From NCBI RefSeq assembly GCF_050434145.1, contig NZ_JBNPVX010000005.1:30880-94879 (forward strand): a stretch of 64,000 bases of DNA, written 5' to 3'. Source of the stretch: JAISST01 sp050434145. Lineage in GTDB: Bacteria > Fusobacteriota > Fusobacteriia > Fusobacteriales > Fusobacteriaceae. The notes below the pieces were generated by a model that was not told the origin of the DNA, searched no databases, and saw nothing but the letters and a program-made list of their open reading frames with translations. Numbering within the stretch: the stretch's first letter is position 1; the number at the start of each line of letters is the position of its first letter. The position numbers were made by a program, and so were the translations under genes. Shown piece after piece: positions 1 through 8,828 of the stretch.

Positions 1-938
1 TATAAGAAAAAAGGAGCGCCTACAAAGGAAGTGACTATACCAATAGGTATTTCTACTGGATTCATGATAACTCTTCCTATTGTATCACAAAGTAGCAAGA
101 ATAGACCACCACCAATGGTAACAGGAGGTAATAATTTTGTATTACTTGCTCCAACCAAGCTTCTAACTATATGTGGAATAATGAGACCTACAAACCCAAT
201 CATTCCAGTAAAAGCAACAGAAAATGCAACTACTAATGCTACTACCACTAAAGTACGTATTTTTAGCTTTTGTACATCAATACCAAGAGAATGTGCTTCT
301 TCATCACCTGATAGAAGTGCATCAAGATTATGTCTTTGCATAAAGAAATATGTTGTAGAAAAAGCCAACGGAAGTATAATCATACGAACTTTGAACCATG
401 ATGCATTACTTAAGTTTCCCATAAGCCACATAGTAACTCTATATGTCCCATCTTGACCAATTAGATAAAATGCAAAAGAAGTAAATGAACCCAAAAATGA
501 AGAGACAGCTATCCCAACTATCAATAAAGTAGTAACATTGACAGAAGTTCCTTTTTTTGCAATTTTGAATATTGCAAGAGTACTAAAGATACAACAGATA
601 AATGCAAAAAAACCATACATAATTTCTGGGAGTCCCAAGAGGGACGCAATAACTGCGCCAAAAGTAGCACTTGCTGAAATACCTATAATATATGGATCTG
701 CCAATGGGTTTTGAAATATAGTTTGTACCACTGCACCACTAGAAGAAAGCATCATTCCTACTAAAATAGCCATTATAATCCTAGGTAGTCTCAAGTTGAA
801 GATGATTTTCCATTCTGTTTCTTCTAATGTGAGAGTGATGATATTCATAAGTGGAATCTTTGCACTACCAATTAGTAATGCGAAGATTCCAATAGCAATT
901 GTGATAATAATTAAGAATATAGGTAAGAATTTTTTCAT
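1..938 (-). CDS. FecCD-family ABC transporter permease (3' end cut by window edge)
   Basis: Inner-membrane permease of a haem, siderophore or cobalamin importer. The frame opens with ATG at 938-936, preceded by an AAAGGTG ribosome site, and stays open to the left edge, giving 312 codons of a usual 330-350. It is strongly hydrophobic. Family landmarks are visible: an N-terminal LRLPRI segment, then SGAVVQTIFQNPLADPYIIG, then a GDEEAHSLG loop, then GFVGLIIPHIVR, and finally TSFVGAPFF just before the cut. It follows the TonB receptor by 29 bases on the same strand, so the two are probably co-transcribed and the permease moves the receptor's cargo across the inner membrane. Haem or haem-derived iron is the likely substrate, inferred from the neighbours. 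The ATPase and binding protein are not in view and may lie to the left. Confidence 0.9.
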   Translation of the reverse strand, partial: MKKFLPIFLIIITIAIGIFALLIGSAKIPLMNIITLTLEETEWKIIFNLRLPRIIMAILVGMMLSSSGAVVQTIFQNPLADPYIIGISASATFGAVIASLLGLPEIMYGFFAFICCIFSTLAIFKIAKKGTSVNVTTLLIVGIAVSSFLGSFTSFAFYLIGQDGTYRVTMWLMGNLSNASWFKVRMIILPLAFSTTYFFMQRHNLDALLSGDEEAHSLGIDVQKLKIRTLVVVALVVAFSVAFTGMIGFVGLIIPHIVRSLVGASNTKLLPPVTIGGGLFLLLCDTIGRVIMNPVEIPIGIVTSFVGAPFFL

Positions 939-967
939 TGTGCACCTTTCATATTAATTTTTTATGA

Positions 968-3172
968 TTAAAATTGATATTTGAATCCTACATAATAATT
1001 TCTTTCGGCAGCAGGATCATAAGAAAATTCTTTAGTAGATGTACTGTATGATACATAATCATTATATTTTTTATCTAATACATTGTTTATACCTGCATAA
1101 ATATTAAGACTATTAGTAGCTTTAAAATTAGCTTTTACATTTACTACTGTATGAGAATTAACTTTTCCGCCTTCATTACTTGCAGTAAGATACATTCCAC
1201 CATGATATACAAGGTCAGTTCCAAGACTAAATTTGTCATTAAATTGGTATAAAACACCCAATGATAATTTATGAGAAGGAACATAAGCTATTCTATTACC
1301 AGCAAGTTTGTGCCCTCTATCATCACCTTTTTTAACTTTGGCATCTACATAACTAAAACTTTCTGTAAATGTAAATTTTCCAACATCTTGACTTGCTGCT
1401 AATTCAAAACCAAATCTTCTTGTTTTATCAAGGTTATAGTTGATAATCTCAGAAGTGCTTGCAGTATGTCCAGAACTTCTTATTTCATCCTTTGTTTGAG
1501 TAAAGAATACTACAGCACTGACATTAGAATTCCAGAAATAGTCTCTTAGACCTAATTCTACACTATTATAAGTTTCAGAATCTAAATCATTCAGATAATA
1601 TTCTCCTCTTAAGTGTACAGGGACACTCATATCATTTGCGTCGTATCTATTGGTAAGTAATGCTGGTGCTGGAGATGTAAAACCTCTTTCATATTTTAAA
1701 TATATATTACCTGTATCAGAATAAAGATAATTGATAGCTAATTCAAGAGCAAAGTTGTTCATATCTTTTTTATTTTTTATGTCTGTTCCAGTTACTGCAG
1801 GTCCAATTGTTGCAATTGGTCTAGTGCCTGCAGGAGTTATCATGTTTACTTGTCCTTTGGTAGTAGTATAAGAACTCCTAAAAATATCGTAGTTAGCTCT
1901 TTCATATCTGAAACCTTGTATAAATTCCCAATTATTGTGTTTATAAGTATTTAAAATAAAAGCACTAATTGTCTTTTTATCTAATTTTATATTTGTATTT
2001 ACATTGATATCCATGTCAGTAGTCACAGTCATAGGTCCCATTGAAGTAGCGCTATGTGAGTTGATTTGGTTAACCATATTCCTGTCTAAGTGATTATCAA
2101 TGTAATCCATACCAAATACTAACGTACTATCATTACCATAAGAGTATCTTAATTTTGCTTTTATTCCTTTTTTTTCATCATCAAAATTTGCATCCATGTC
2201 AACTACAGAATATCCTGGACCTGTCCAATTTCTACCATGCCTACTATCACTGTCACTTTTGTAATTCATATCAGTAGTTTGGTAGAAAGCAGATAGAGAA
2301 AAATCAAGATTATCAGTAAATTTTCCTTGATAATCAAATACAAACTCTTCTTTGTCTATTTTCCAAATATCTGTATCACCAGGATTTTTACCTGATTGTT
2401 TTCTTCTTTGTTTTAATTGTTCTTTTGTTAAAGAATCAGGTAATTCTTTGTCATTTGAAAAATTAGTATATTTAAAAGATATATTATGATCCTCATTAAT
2501 TTCAAATCTTACTTTTCCTTGGAAATAGTCACTATCTTCTTCACTATATTTTCTATAGCCTTTTATATCATTTCTTGTGTATGCTAAATCAACATCCAAT
2601 TTGCCAAAAGTGTATCCTGCAGATACATCATATTTACTACCTTGGGTATTTCCATAACTATATCCAGCAGTGGCTCTTGGTCCACTTTGCTTTTTTGTAA
2701 TGATATTTACAACACCACCAGATGTACCACTACCATACAATACAGCTCCTCCACCTGGAATGACTTCAATTCTATCTATGCTGTTTACTGCAATAGTATT
2801 GATAGAACTAGATACCATAGAAGTATCTAATGAGTTGGTAGGAATACCATCTACTAATATTTGTACATTAGTTTTGGCTTGATTTCCTTGTCCACGCATA
2901 TCTACTATTGGCATACCCATTTGATATTGTAGATTAACAGCAGGGATATCTTTCAATATTTCATCTACAGTTTTGTAATGTTTTTTTTCAATATCTTCAC
3001 TTATGATGATAGTGGGACTGCTAGCAACATCTCTTACTGTAGTCTGAAATCCAGTGGTAGAATAGATTACACTGTTTCCTAGATCAATAACAGCTGGTTC
3101 AATGCTGTCCTCAGAAGTAAATGCACTTGCTGAAATTAAGATTGAAGCTAATAATAATTTTTTCATACTCAT
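968..3172 (-). CDS. TonB-dependent outer-membrane receptor, probable haem/iron uptake
   Basis: Outer-membrane gated beta-barrel that takes up a bound ligand using energy from TonB. A signal peptide occupies about residues 1-20. A plug domain at about 45-155 carries the diagnostic IDRIEVIPGGGAVLYG and GGVVNIITKK stretches. The rest is a barrel of alternating strands ending in an aromatic C-terminal residue (YYVGFKYQF). At 734 residues it has normal family length. The ATG at 3172 has AGGAG ten bases upstream; a second in-frame ATG two codons later is less well spaced. It lies between a radical-SAM haem-degradation gene and a FecCD permease on the same strand, which points to haem as ligand. No HxxFRAP-type haem-receptor motif was obvious, so the substrate is inferred from context only. 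Confidence 0.92.
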   Translation of the reverse strand: MSMKKLLLASILISASAFTSEDSIEPAVIDLGNSVIYSTTGFQTTVRDVASSPTIIISEDIEKKHYKTVDEILKDIPAVNLQYQMGMPIVDMRGQGNQAKTNVQILVDGIPTNSLDTSMVSSSINTIAVNSIDRIEVIPGGGAVLYGSGTSGGVVNIITKKQSGPRATAGYSYGNTQGSKYDVSAGYTFGKLDVDLAYTRNDIKGYRKYSEEDSDYFQGKVRFEINEDHNISFKYTNFSNDKELPDSLTKEQLKQRRKQSGKNPGDTDIWKIDKEEFVFDYQGKFTDNLDFSLSAFYQTTDMNYKSDSDSRHGRNWTGPGYSVVDMDANFDDEKKGIKAKLRYSYGNDSTLVFGMDYIDNHLDRNMVNQINSHSATSMGPMTVTTDMDINVNTNIKLDKKTISAFILNTYKHNNWEFIQGFRYERANYDIFRSSYTTTKGQVNMITPAGTRPIATIGPAVTGTDIKNKKDMNNFALELAINYLYSDTGNIYLKYERGFTSPAPALLTNRYDANDMSVPVHLRGEYYLNDLDSETYNSVELGLRDYFWNSNVSAVVFFTQTKDEIRSSGHTASTSEIINYNLDKTRRFGFELAASQDVGKFTFTESFSYVDAKVKKGDDRGHKLAGNRIAYVPSHKLSLGVLYQFNDKFSLGTDLVYHGGMYLTASNEGGKVNSHTVVNVKANFKATNSLNIYAGINNVLDKKYNDYVSYSTSTKEFSYDPAAERNYYVGFKYQF

Positions 3173-3264
3173 TTTTATAACTCTCCTATTAAAAAATTTT
3201 AATTAATTATAAATTTATTTGTTAAAATAACTGTTGTGCTAAATTTAGAATGTATTTGGATAAA

Positions 3265-4557
3265 TTAGTTATTTAGTCTTTGACCTTGCGTAATAGAATC
3301 TAGAATATATACTAATAGCTCACTAGATATATTGTTTCCCCAAAATATCCCATCATATGTTAGGATATAATTATTGTCCATTTCCTGTATTAATCCTTTA
3401 TTTATGTATATTTTTATTTTTTCATTAAAGTAATGAAATTCTTCCGGTGTTAAAATTGTTTTTATTTCTTGACTTGAAATAACAGGAAATTGTAATAAAC
3501 CAGATAATTTTGATAATCTTTTGGCTATCTCATTATGTTTTACAAAAAAAGAGATTGTCTTATTCATATTGTATATGCCAATGTTGCCAATATTTCCTCC
3601 AGCACCTATACCTATGGGGAAAGTATCTCCACCATTATTTCTTACTTTGATATATTGGTAGTTATCAGCATTATTCTTGGCTACTTTTGTTAATTCCAAT
3701 ATGTGATATTCACTATCTTTTAGCACCTCATTAAGAAAGGTATCATGCAAATTGTAATCAGTCTCAATATCATAATCTAATTGAACATTTTCTGAGTTAA
3801 TATCATGAGATAATTTGGACCCTTCATGAACCATAAGAGAATAGAAACTAGCACTACTTAGTCCTAATGCCTTTATGATTTTTACATCTTCTTTGACTTG
3901 TTCAATTGTTTGCTTTGGATAGTTATAGATTAGATCTATACAAAGATCACCAGTAAAAATGTCTTTGAGAATTTTTAATCTGTCAATCACTTCTGCTTTG
4001 CTATAAGTTCTGTTGTAGAATTTTCTTCCTGCATCATCAAATGTTTGTATTCCAATACTAAACCTATTTACGCCATATTGTGCGAGTAATTTTGCTTTGT
4101 TTGGCGATAAATTATGCAATGTGCTTTCAAAAGTAAATTCATATCCACTTTTTAGTCTTACATTTTTTTGAATAGATTCCAATATAATTTTCAATTGTGA
4201 GTCATTGAATACTGTTGGAGTACCACCACCAAAAAAAATTACTTGAAATTCACTTTCTTTGAAATATGTTGTGTTACCATAATGTTCAAATTGGTCAGCT
4301 AGATATTGAGCATATTCGTCAAGACTACCATCTATTTGTTTTCTATTAAGATTGCAAAAAGAACAAATTTTATCGCAATATGGGGTATGCACATAGATTG
4401 CTTTGGGAATATCAGATGGCTTTTCATTTAATATTTTCATATATTCTTCTTTTGTTGTTGGTTGTGATTTGAAGTATTTTCCTGCTAATCCTTTTGCATC
4501 ATGATGAGATTTAAGACGTTTATTAAAATGATTCAGAACTTCTTTTTTTCTTTCCAT
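3265..4557 (-). CDS. hmuW: Radical SAM haem-degrading methyltransferase (HmuW/HutW/ChuW family)
   Basis: Probable anaerobilin synthase. In the family, a 4Fe-4S/SAM enzyme opens the haem ring without oxygen and releases iron in the cytoplasm. The radical-SAM cluster motif is C61-x3-C65-x2-C68 inside YVHTPYCDKICSFC, followed by a GGGTP glycine motif. The architecture is HemN-like and the length (430 residues) fits. The link to HmuW rather than HemN (coproporphyrinogen dehydrogenase) rests on the TonB receptor and permease downstream and the divergent flavodoxin, a combination known from Fusobacterium nucleatum. AGGAGG lies 17 bases before the ATG, which is long, and forms GGAG-GTT-CTCC with the bases that follow, so the ribosome site could be partly sequestered. 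A generic HemN-family protein is the main alternative. Confidence 0.75.
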   Translation of the reverse strand: MERKKEVLNHFNKRLKSHHDAKGLAGKYFKSQPTTKEEYMKILNEKPSDIPKAIYVHTPYCDKICSFCNLNRKQIDGSLDEYAQYLADQFEHYGNTTYFKESEFQVIFFGGGTPTVFNDSQLKIILESIQKNVRLKSGYEFTFESTLHNLSPNKAKLLAQYGVNRFSIGIQTFDDAGRKFYNRTYSKAEVIDRLKILKDIFTGDLCIDLIYNYPKQTIEQVKEDVKIIKALGLSSASFYSLMVHEGSKLSHDINSENVQLDYDIETDYNLHDTFLNEVLKDSEYHILELTKVAKNNADNYQYIKVRNNGGDTFPIGIGAGGNIGNIGIYNMNKTISFFVKHNEIAKRLSKLSGLLQFPVISSQEIKTILTPEEFHYFNEKIKIYINKGLIQEMDNNYILTYDGIFWGNNISSELLVYILDSITQGQRLNN

Positions 4558-4702
4558 ATTATATTTTAGGAGAACCTCCTTTGCAGTGTATTTTATGGTA
4601 ATTATTGTACAAACTATTATATATTATACAAATTTAAAGTATGTATAATATTAGCAGACAAAAAATTAAGTTTATCAAAATAAATCATACTGTGAACATC
4701 TT

Positions 4703-4742
4703 AATATTTTTATTTTGTTTTGTCAATAAAAATATTTTATTG
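4703..4742. promoter_or_regulatory. Overlapping inverted repeats upstream of the flavodoxin promoter (candidate operator)
   Basis: Two perfect inverted repeats overlap here. AATATTTTTATT (4703-4714) pairs with AATAAAAATATT (4725-4736) over ten bases. CAATAAAA (4724-4731) pairs with TTTTATTG (4735-4742) over three. They end 21 bases upstream of the -35 box at 4764 and lie in the divergent hmuW/flavodoxin gap, a natural place for an iron- or haem-responsive regulator. AT-rich composition makes chance palindromes easier, so the regulatory role is inferred. Confidence 0.4.
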
Positions 4743-4763
4743 AATAAATTAAACAAAAAAGAT

Positions 4764-4792
4764 TTGACAAGACAAATATTTTCAATTATAAT
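4764..4792 (+). promoter_or_regulatory. Consensus sigma-70 promoter for the flavodoxin-tonB operon
   Basis: TTGACA at 4764-4769 and TATAAT at 4787-4792 are both perfect hexamers with a 17-base spacer. Transcription would start near 4799, giving a leader of about 29 bases before the flavodoxin ATG. A perfect promoter next to inverted repeats suggests that control is by repression. Confidence 0.85.
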
Positions 4793-4827
4793 TTTTATAG
4801 TATAACTTAATTTGGAGGTTAAATTTT

Positions 4828-5328
4828 ATGAAAACATTAATAGCATATTCTACACTTACTGGTAATACAAGAAAAGTGGCACAAGAAGTGGAAAAGGCAA
4901 TAGCTGATTCTGAATTATCGGATATATCAGATGTAAGAAATTTAGATTATGATTTGATCATAGTTGGGACTTGGATAGATAAAGGTACAGCTGATAAAAA
5001 GGCACTAGATTTTATAAAAACATTAAATAACAAAAAAGTTGCTTTTTTCTTTACATTAGGAGCAAATCCAGATTCTGACCACTGTAAAAAATGCAGTGAA
5101 AATATTACAAATTTATTTTTGGAAAACAATAATAATGTAATAGGTCATTACTCTTGTCAAGGTGCAATAGATCCTAAATTAATAGAACAAATGAGGAAAA
5201 TGTTTCCTGCAGATCATCCACATGGAGTAAATCCAGAAAATGAAGCTAGATGGAAAGTAGCAAGTACACATCCAGATGAAAAAGACTTAGAAAATGCATA
5301 TAATTATTTTAAGAATATTGTAAAATAA
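4828..5328 (+). CDS. hmuF: Flavodoxin, HmuF-like
   Basis: Small FMN-binding electron carrier. The N-terminal phosphate-binding loop is YSTLTGNTRK (residues 8-17), the TxTGNT signature of flavodoxins, and the second conserved strand ends IVGTWID. The length is 166 residues, and a short Cys pair (CKKC) sits near residue 90. In Fusobacterium a flavodoxin encoded beside hmuW (HmuF) handles haem and reduces anaerobilin; this gene is first in the rightward operon, divergent from the radical-SAM gene, which supports the same role. A good GGAGG site precedes the ATG. A general-purpose flavodoxin is the alternative. Confidence 0.8.
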   Translation: MKTLIAYSTLTGNTRKVAQEVEKAIADSELSDISDVRNLDYDLIIVGTWIDKGTADKKALDFIKTLNNKKVAFFFTLGANPDSDHCKKCSENITNLFLENNNNVIGHYSCQGAIDPKLIEQMRKMFPADHPHGVNPENEARWKVASTHPDEKDLENAYNYFKNIVK

Positions 5329-5340
5329 TCAGAGAATCTT

Positions 5341-5703
5341 ATGAAGAGAAATATATTAATAACTTTAGGTTTTTTGTGTTTATTTTTTGGAACATGGGGA
5401 ATTTTTTTGCCTGTACTACCTACGACTCCTTTTTTATTATTAGGTGCTTATTTTTTCAGTAGATCTTCAGAAAAATGGTATCAATTCCTTACGACAAATA
5501 AAGTCTTTGGCAAATATATTGATGACTACATGATGAATAAAGGGATAACCTTAAAGAATAAGATATTTGCAGAGAGCTTTTTAGCAATAGGTCTTGGATT
5601 TAGTTATTATAAGATGCGTAATATGAATATGCGATATATATTTCCAATTATTTTCATAGGGGTATCAGTACACATACTAAAATTAAAAACCTTAAAAAAA
5701 TAA
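5341..5703 (+). CDS. YbaN/DUF454 family inner-membrane protein
   Basis: A 120-residue membrane protein of the DUF454 (YbaN) family, recognised from the N-terminal GTWGIFLPVLPTTPFLLLGA helix and the following CFxRSSE/KWYQFL-like segment. It has about three hydrophobic helices (residues 5-40, 80-95, 98-115). The function is unknown in the family. It starts 12 bases after the flavodoxin stop and precedes exbB by 36 bases, so it belongs to the haem-uptake operon. Confidence 0.85.
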   Translation: MKRNILITLGFLCLFFGTWGIFLPVLPTTPFLLLGAYFFSRSSEKWYQFLTTNKVFGKYIDDYMMNKGITLKNKIFAESFLAIGLGFSYYKMRNMNMRYIFPIIFIGVSVHILKLKTLKK

Positions 5704-5739
5704 TTATTTAACAGATTAAACACAAACGGAGGAAATTTT

Positions 5740-6348
5740 ATGATGTATTATTTGAAGGTAGGAGGTCCATTAATGTGGATACTTTTTGCCTTATCAATAC
5801 TTTCTTTGGGTATTATTCTTGAAAGATTACTTTTTTTCTTTAGATATGAAAAAGGAGCAAGTAAACTTTTCAAAAGCCAAGTAACTGTTGCAATGGCTGC
5901 CAATGATAAAAAGAAAGCAATAGAATTATGTAAGAATGAAAAAAATTGTATTGGTTCCTCAGTAAAAAAGTTTTTGTTACGATGTAAAAGTGATGGAGAT
6001 TTTCATCATTATGAACAATTAATAAAAGAAATAGGAATGGAAGAAATAGGAAAGTTGGAAAAAAGGCTACATGTATTGGCTATTATAGGTGCTATAGCGC
6101 CCATGATAGGATTACTAGGAACAGTAACTGGCATGATAGATGCCTTTACGAATTTATCAAAATTTGGTGCTGGTGACCCTACAATAGTAGCAGATGGGAT
6201 ATCTAAAGCTCTGGTTACTACTGCTGCTGGATTATTTATTGCAATACCAGCTATAGTGGTATATAATCTTTTAAATAAAAAAATAGAGAGTACTGAAGAA
6301 GAAATAGATAAAATAGTTACTAATATTATAAATATTGTACGATCATAA
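5740..6348 (+). CDS. exbB: ExbB/MotA-TolQ family proton-channel protein
   Basis: Inner-membrane subunit of the ExbB-ExbD motor that energises TonB with the proton gradient. It has three transmembrane helices: about residues 11-32, 108-134 (IIGAIAPMIGLLGTVTGMI, the family hallmark) and 155-178 (TTAAGLFIAIPAIVVYNLL). The length of 202 residues is typical. GGAGG precedes a double ATG, so the start could be either codon. Its stop lies 16 bases before the probable exbD GTG start, which suggests translational coupling. Confidence 0.93.
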   Translation: MMYYLKVGGPLMWILFALSILSLGIILERLLFFFRYEKGASKLFKSQVTVAMAANDKKKAIELCKNEKNCIGSSVKKFLLRCKSDGDFHHYEQLIKEIGMEEIGKLEKRLHVLAIIGAIAPMIGLLGTVTGMIDAFTNLSKFGAGDPTIVADGISKALVTTAAGLFIAIPAIVVYNLLNKKIESTEEEIDKIVTNIINIVRS

Positions 6349-6364
6349 AGACAGGAGTTTTGTT

Positions 6365-6751
6365 GTGAGAAAAGTAAAGAAAAGAGCAATCATGTATCCA
6401 GATTTGACACCATTAATAGATGTTGTCTTTTTATTATTAATATTTTTTATGATATCAACTACTTTTAATAAATATGGAAAATTTGATATTACATTACCAC
6501 AATCTGATATAGTAGAAAAAAGTGAAAATTCTGCAATGGAAATAATAATTGATAAAAATGGAAACTATTTTATAATGAAGGGCGAGGAAAGTGTACAAGT
6601 AGAATTTGACCAACTAGAAAATCATTTGAGTGGAGTAGAAGAAGTAACTATTTCTGGAGATAAAGATATAAAATATCATCTGGTGACTGATGTATTGAAT
6701 AAGGTAAAAAAAATGGGAATAGAAAAAATTGGTATAAATTTTTACGAATAA
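6365..6751 (+). CDS. exbD: ExbD/TolR family biopolymer transport protein
   Basis: Partner of ExbB in the TonB motor. It has one N-terminal transmembrane helix with LTPLIDVVFLLLIFF; D19 corresponds to the conserved protonatable aspartate. A periplasmic domain follows. The start is placed at GTG 6365, because AGGAG at 6353-6357 is seven bases away and the protein then begins VRKVKKRAIMYPDL like its family. An upstream in-frame ATG at 6335 lies inside exbB and lacks a ribosome site. This gives 128 residues, normal for ExbD. Confidence 0.9.
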   Translation: MRKVKKRAIMYPDLTPLIDVVFLLLIFFMISTTFNKYGKFDITLPQSDIVEKSENSAMEIIIDKNGNYFIMKGEESVQVEFDQLENHLSGVEEVTISGDKDIKYHLVTDVLNKVKKMGIEKIGINFYE

Positions 6752-6769
6752 TTATTTGGAAGGGACAAA

Positions 6770-7507
6770 ATGAAATATATAATTATTTCTTTAATAATAC
6801 ATTTGGGAATAGTCTCAGGAATGTATTTTGATTTATTTGATAATGAGATTGAATTAACTCCAAAAAAAATAGCTGTGGATGTGGCTTTTAATGTTATTGA
6901 AAAACAAGAAACTGTAATAATGAAAACTAATGAACTATCGGATACTTTAGAATTGCCAGCACCACCATCATTGCCTGTGGAAGAAGTAAAAGTGGAGCCA
7001 GCATCTGAAGCTCCACCACCTGATCCATTGCCAATAAAGAAATCAAAAGAAAAAAAAATAGTAAAAAAAGATACAAAGTCAAAAGAACAGCCAAAAAAGA
7101 AAGAAAAATCTAAAAATACCTCTGAAAATTCTAATAATATACAAAATAAAGTTGTTACTGATGTATTTGGTGATTCTAAGCAATTTAAGTCAAATGGTGA
7201 TGGTACTTATACTGCTTTTTCGACTAAGGGAATAAATTACCAGATTCTAATGAAGCCTGAACCAAGCTATCCAGCTAGAGCTCAAAGAGCAAATTTTAAT
7301 AGGTCTGTGACAGTGAGAGCCAAATTTCTGGTAGATCTTAATGGAAATGTAGGAGATGTGCAGATATTGTCTGGAAATGCTGGAATGGGATTTGATGATG
7401 AGGTAAGAAGGGTTTTAAAAAGTTGGAAATTTAAACCTATTATTCATAATGGAAAAAAAATTAAACTTTACTTTAATAGAAATTTTACATTTCATCCCAA
7501 AAGATGA
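6770..7507 (+). CDS. tonB: TonB energy-transducing protein
   Basis: Spans the periplasm from the ExbBD motor to the outer-membrane receptor. The N-terminal helix (residues 3-20) contains a histidine (H11) matching the conserved TonB transmembrane histidine. Residues about 60-85 are proline-rich and 85-120 lysine-rich, forming the extended linker. The C-terminal domain (about 160-245) has the YPARAQRANF...V.VRFxVD-like pattern and GFDDEVRRVLKSWKF, diagnostic of TonB. It is last in the operon and is followed by a strong terminator. It is likely dedicated to the haem receptor across the divergent promoter. Confidence 0.92.
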   Translation: MKYIIISLIIHLGIVSGMYFDLFDNEIELTPKKIAVDVAFNVIEKQETVIMKTNELSDTLELPAPPSLPVEEVKVEPASEAPPPDPLPIKKSKEKKIVKKDTKSKEQPKKKEKSKNTSENSNNIQNKVVTDVFGDSKQFKSNGDGTYTAFSTKGINYQILMKPEPSYPARAQRANFNRSVTVRAKFLVDLNGNVGDVQILSGNAGMGFDDEVRRVLKSWKFKPIIHNGKKIKLYFNRNFTFHPKR

Positions 7508-7578
7508 GATATTGTCAGTTTATTTTAATATAAAACTATTTTTAATTTTGAATAATATAATTTTTTATAAATAAAAAA

Positions 7579-7603
7579 TTAGAGGAGTGGTATACTCCTC
7601 TAA
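7579..7603. terminator. Bidirectional intrinsic terminator between tonB and the M20 hydrolase
   Basis: AGAGGAGT (7581-7588) pairs perfectly with ACTCCTCT (7594-7601) over a five-base loop, with two further A-T pairs outside. An A-run on the left and a T-rich stretch on the right let it serve both convergent genes; the run is better for the leftward gene. Confidence 0.85.
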
Positions 7604-7607
7604 AATT

Positions 7608-8816
7608 TTATTTGAAATTAATAATATAATCTGCAATTATATTAGCTGCTATATCTAAATCATTCACTCTGACATCTTCTTCTGGACTATGGCTGATTCC
7701 CTTGACACATCTTACAAATAACATTCCAATATTAGTAACTTTCTCCATTTCTTGAGCATCATGGCCAGCACCACTTGGTAATAAAAATATTTTTTGATTT
7801 TGATTATTAAATGATTTTTTCAATCTTTCAATAACAGAATTACTACATTTTGTTTCTATGATTTGATTAGTAAACTGTAGTTCATATTTCATTTTATTTT
7901 TTTCAATAGCTGATTTTATTATGTTTTCAATATCTTTCATGATATTAATTAGTTCACTATTCTCTGGTCCTCTTATATCTATTGTAAATTCAGATTTTGC
8001 TGGAATAATATTGACTGCACCTGGAAAAATATCGACTTTTCCAAATGTAATGACTATATTTTCCAAGGATTTAATAAATTCTGTGCTTTTATAGATAATC
8101 TCACTCATGGTAGTGACAGTATCTTTGCGCATATTCATTGGAATAGTCCCAGAATGTCCAGCTTCCCCGTAGACTGTTACCTTATATCTGTTACAAGCTT
8201 GTATTCTGCTAACAATTCCTACAGGAAGATTTTCTGCTTCTAATACTGGACCTTGTTCTATATGAACTTCCAAAAAACTATCGATGTTATTTACTTTGCA
8301 ACTATCTATATTGTCAGGATTAAAATTATACTCTTTAAGTTGCTCATATAATTTTTTACCACTATATTCTAAATTCAGCAATTCTTGAGAAAATGTGCCA
8401 GCAATGGCCTTGCTTGTCATGCAGGCATTTGGAAAAGAAATACCTTCTTCATAGGCAAATGATATTATTTTTAGATTACAAGGAAGTGATTTATATTTTT
8501 GTAATAATTTTTTTACAGTTACAATTGGTAATATTACTCCTAGTATTCCATCATATTTACCACCATTTTTAACACTATCTTGATGAGATCCAATTACTAA
8601 TGTTTTATTATTGGATTCTGGGCTTTTGTATGATCCAATAAGGTTACCTACAGCATCAATGGATGTATCTAAATGTGCTTCAATCATCCATTTTTCTATC
8701 AAATCTCTAGCCTCTAGATATTCTTTGGTCAAATATAGTCTAGTAACTCCTTCTTCAGTTTCGCTGATCTTACCAAGGATTTCTAATTTTTCCTTGATTT
8801 CATTTCCTAGATGCAT
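7608..8816 (-). CDS. M20-family amidohydrolase (allantoate amidohydrolase / N-carbamoyl-amino-acid hydrolase type)
   Basis: A 402-residue zinc-dependent amidase, probably removing an N-carbamoyl or ureido group. Metal-site landmarks are GSHQDSVKNGGKYDGILGV, FAYEEGISF, FLEVHIEQGPVLE and, near the C-terminus, PSGAGHDAQEM and SHSPEEDV. The dimerisation insert begins at GEAGHSGTIPMNMRKD. Family members include AllC, HyuC and beta-ureidopropionase; the sequence alone does not settle the substrate. The start is 12 bases after the lepA stop, so it is probably translated from the lepA message. There is no other purine or hydantoin gene nearby. Confidence 0.85.
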   Translation of the reverse strand: MHLGNEIKEKLEILGKISETEEGVTRLYLTKEYLEARDLIEKWMIEAHLDTSIDAVGNLIGSYKSPESNNKTLVIGSHQDSVKNGGKYDGILGVILPIVTVKKLLQKYKSLPCNLKIISFAYEEGISFPNACMTSKAIAGTFSQELLNLEYSGKKLYEQLKEYNFNPDNIDSCKVNNIDSFLEVHIEQGPVLEAENLPVGIVSRIQACNRYKVTVYGEAGHSGTIPMNMRKDTVTTMSEIIYKSTEFIKSLENIVITFGKVDIFPGAVNIIPAKSEFTIDIRGPENSELINIMKDIENIIKSAIEKNKMKYELQFTNQIIETKCSNSVIERLKKSFNNQNQKIFLLPSGAGHDAQEMEKVTNIGMLFVRCVKGISHSPEEDVRVNDLDIAANIIADYIINFK

Positions 8817-8828
8817 AATGATTGCTCC

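Noticed and set aside
31..456. Plus-strand open frame of 141 codons
   Set aside because: It lies opposite the FecCD permease, has no ribosome site and no family pattern; the minus strand reads a clear membrane protein.
3265..4557. Oxygen-independent coproporphyrinogen dehydrogenase (HemN/HemW)
   Set aside because: The fold is shared, but the TonB receptor, permease and divergent flavodoxin favour the haem-degrading HmuW group; kept as the alternative.
6009..6389. Minus-strand open frame of 126 codons over exbB
   Set aside because: Antisense shadow of exbB, whose motifs are unmistakable on the plus strand.
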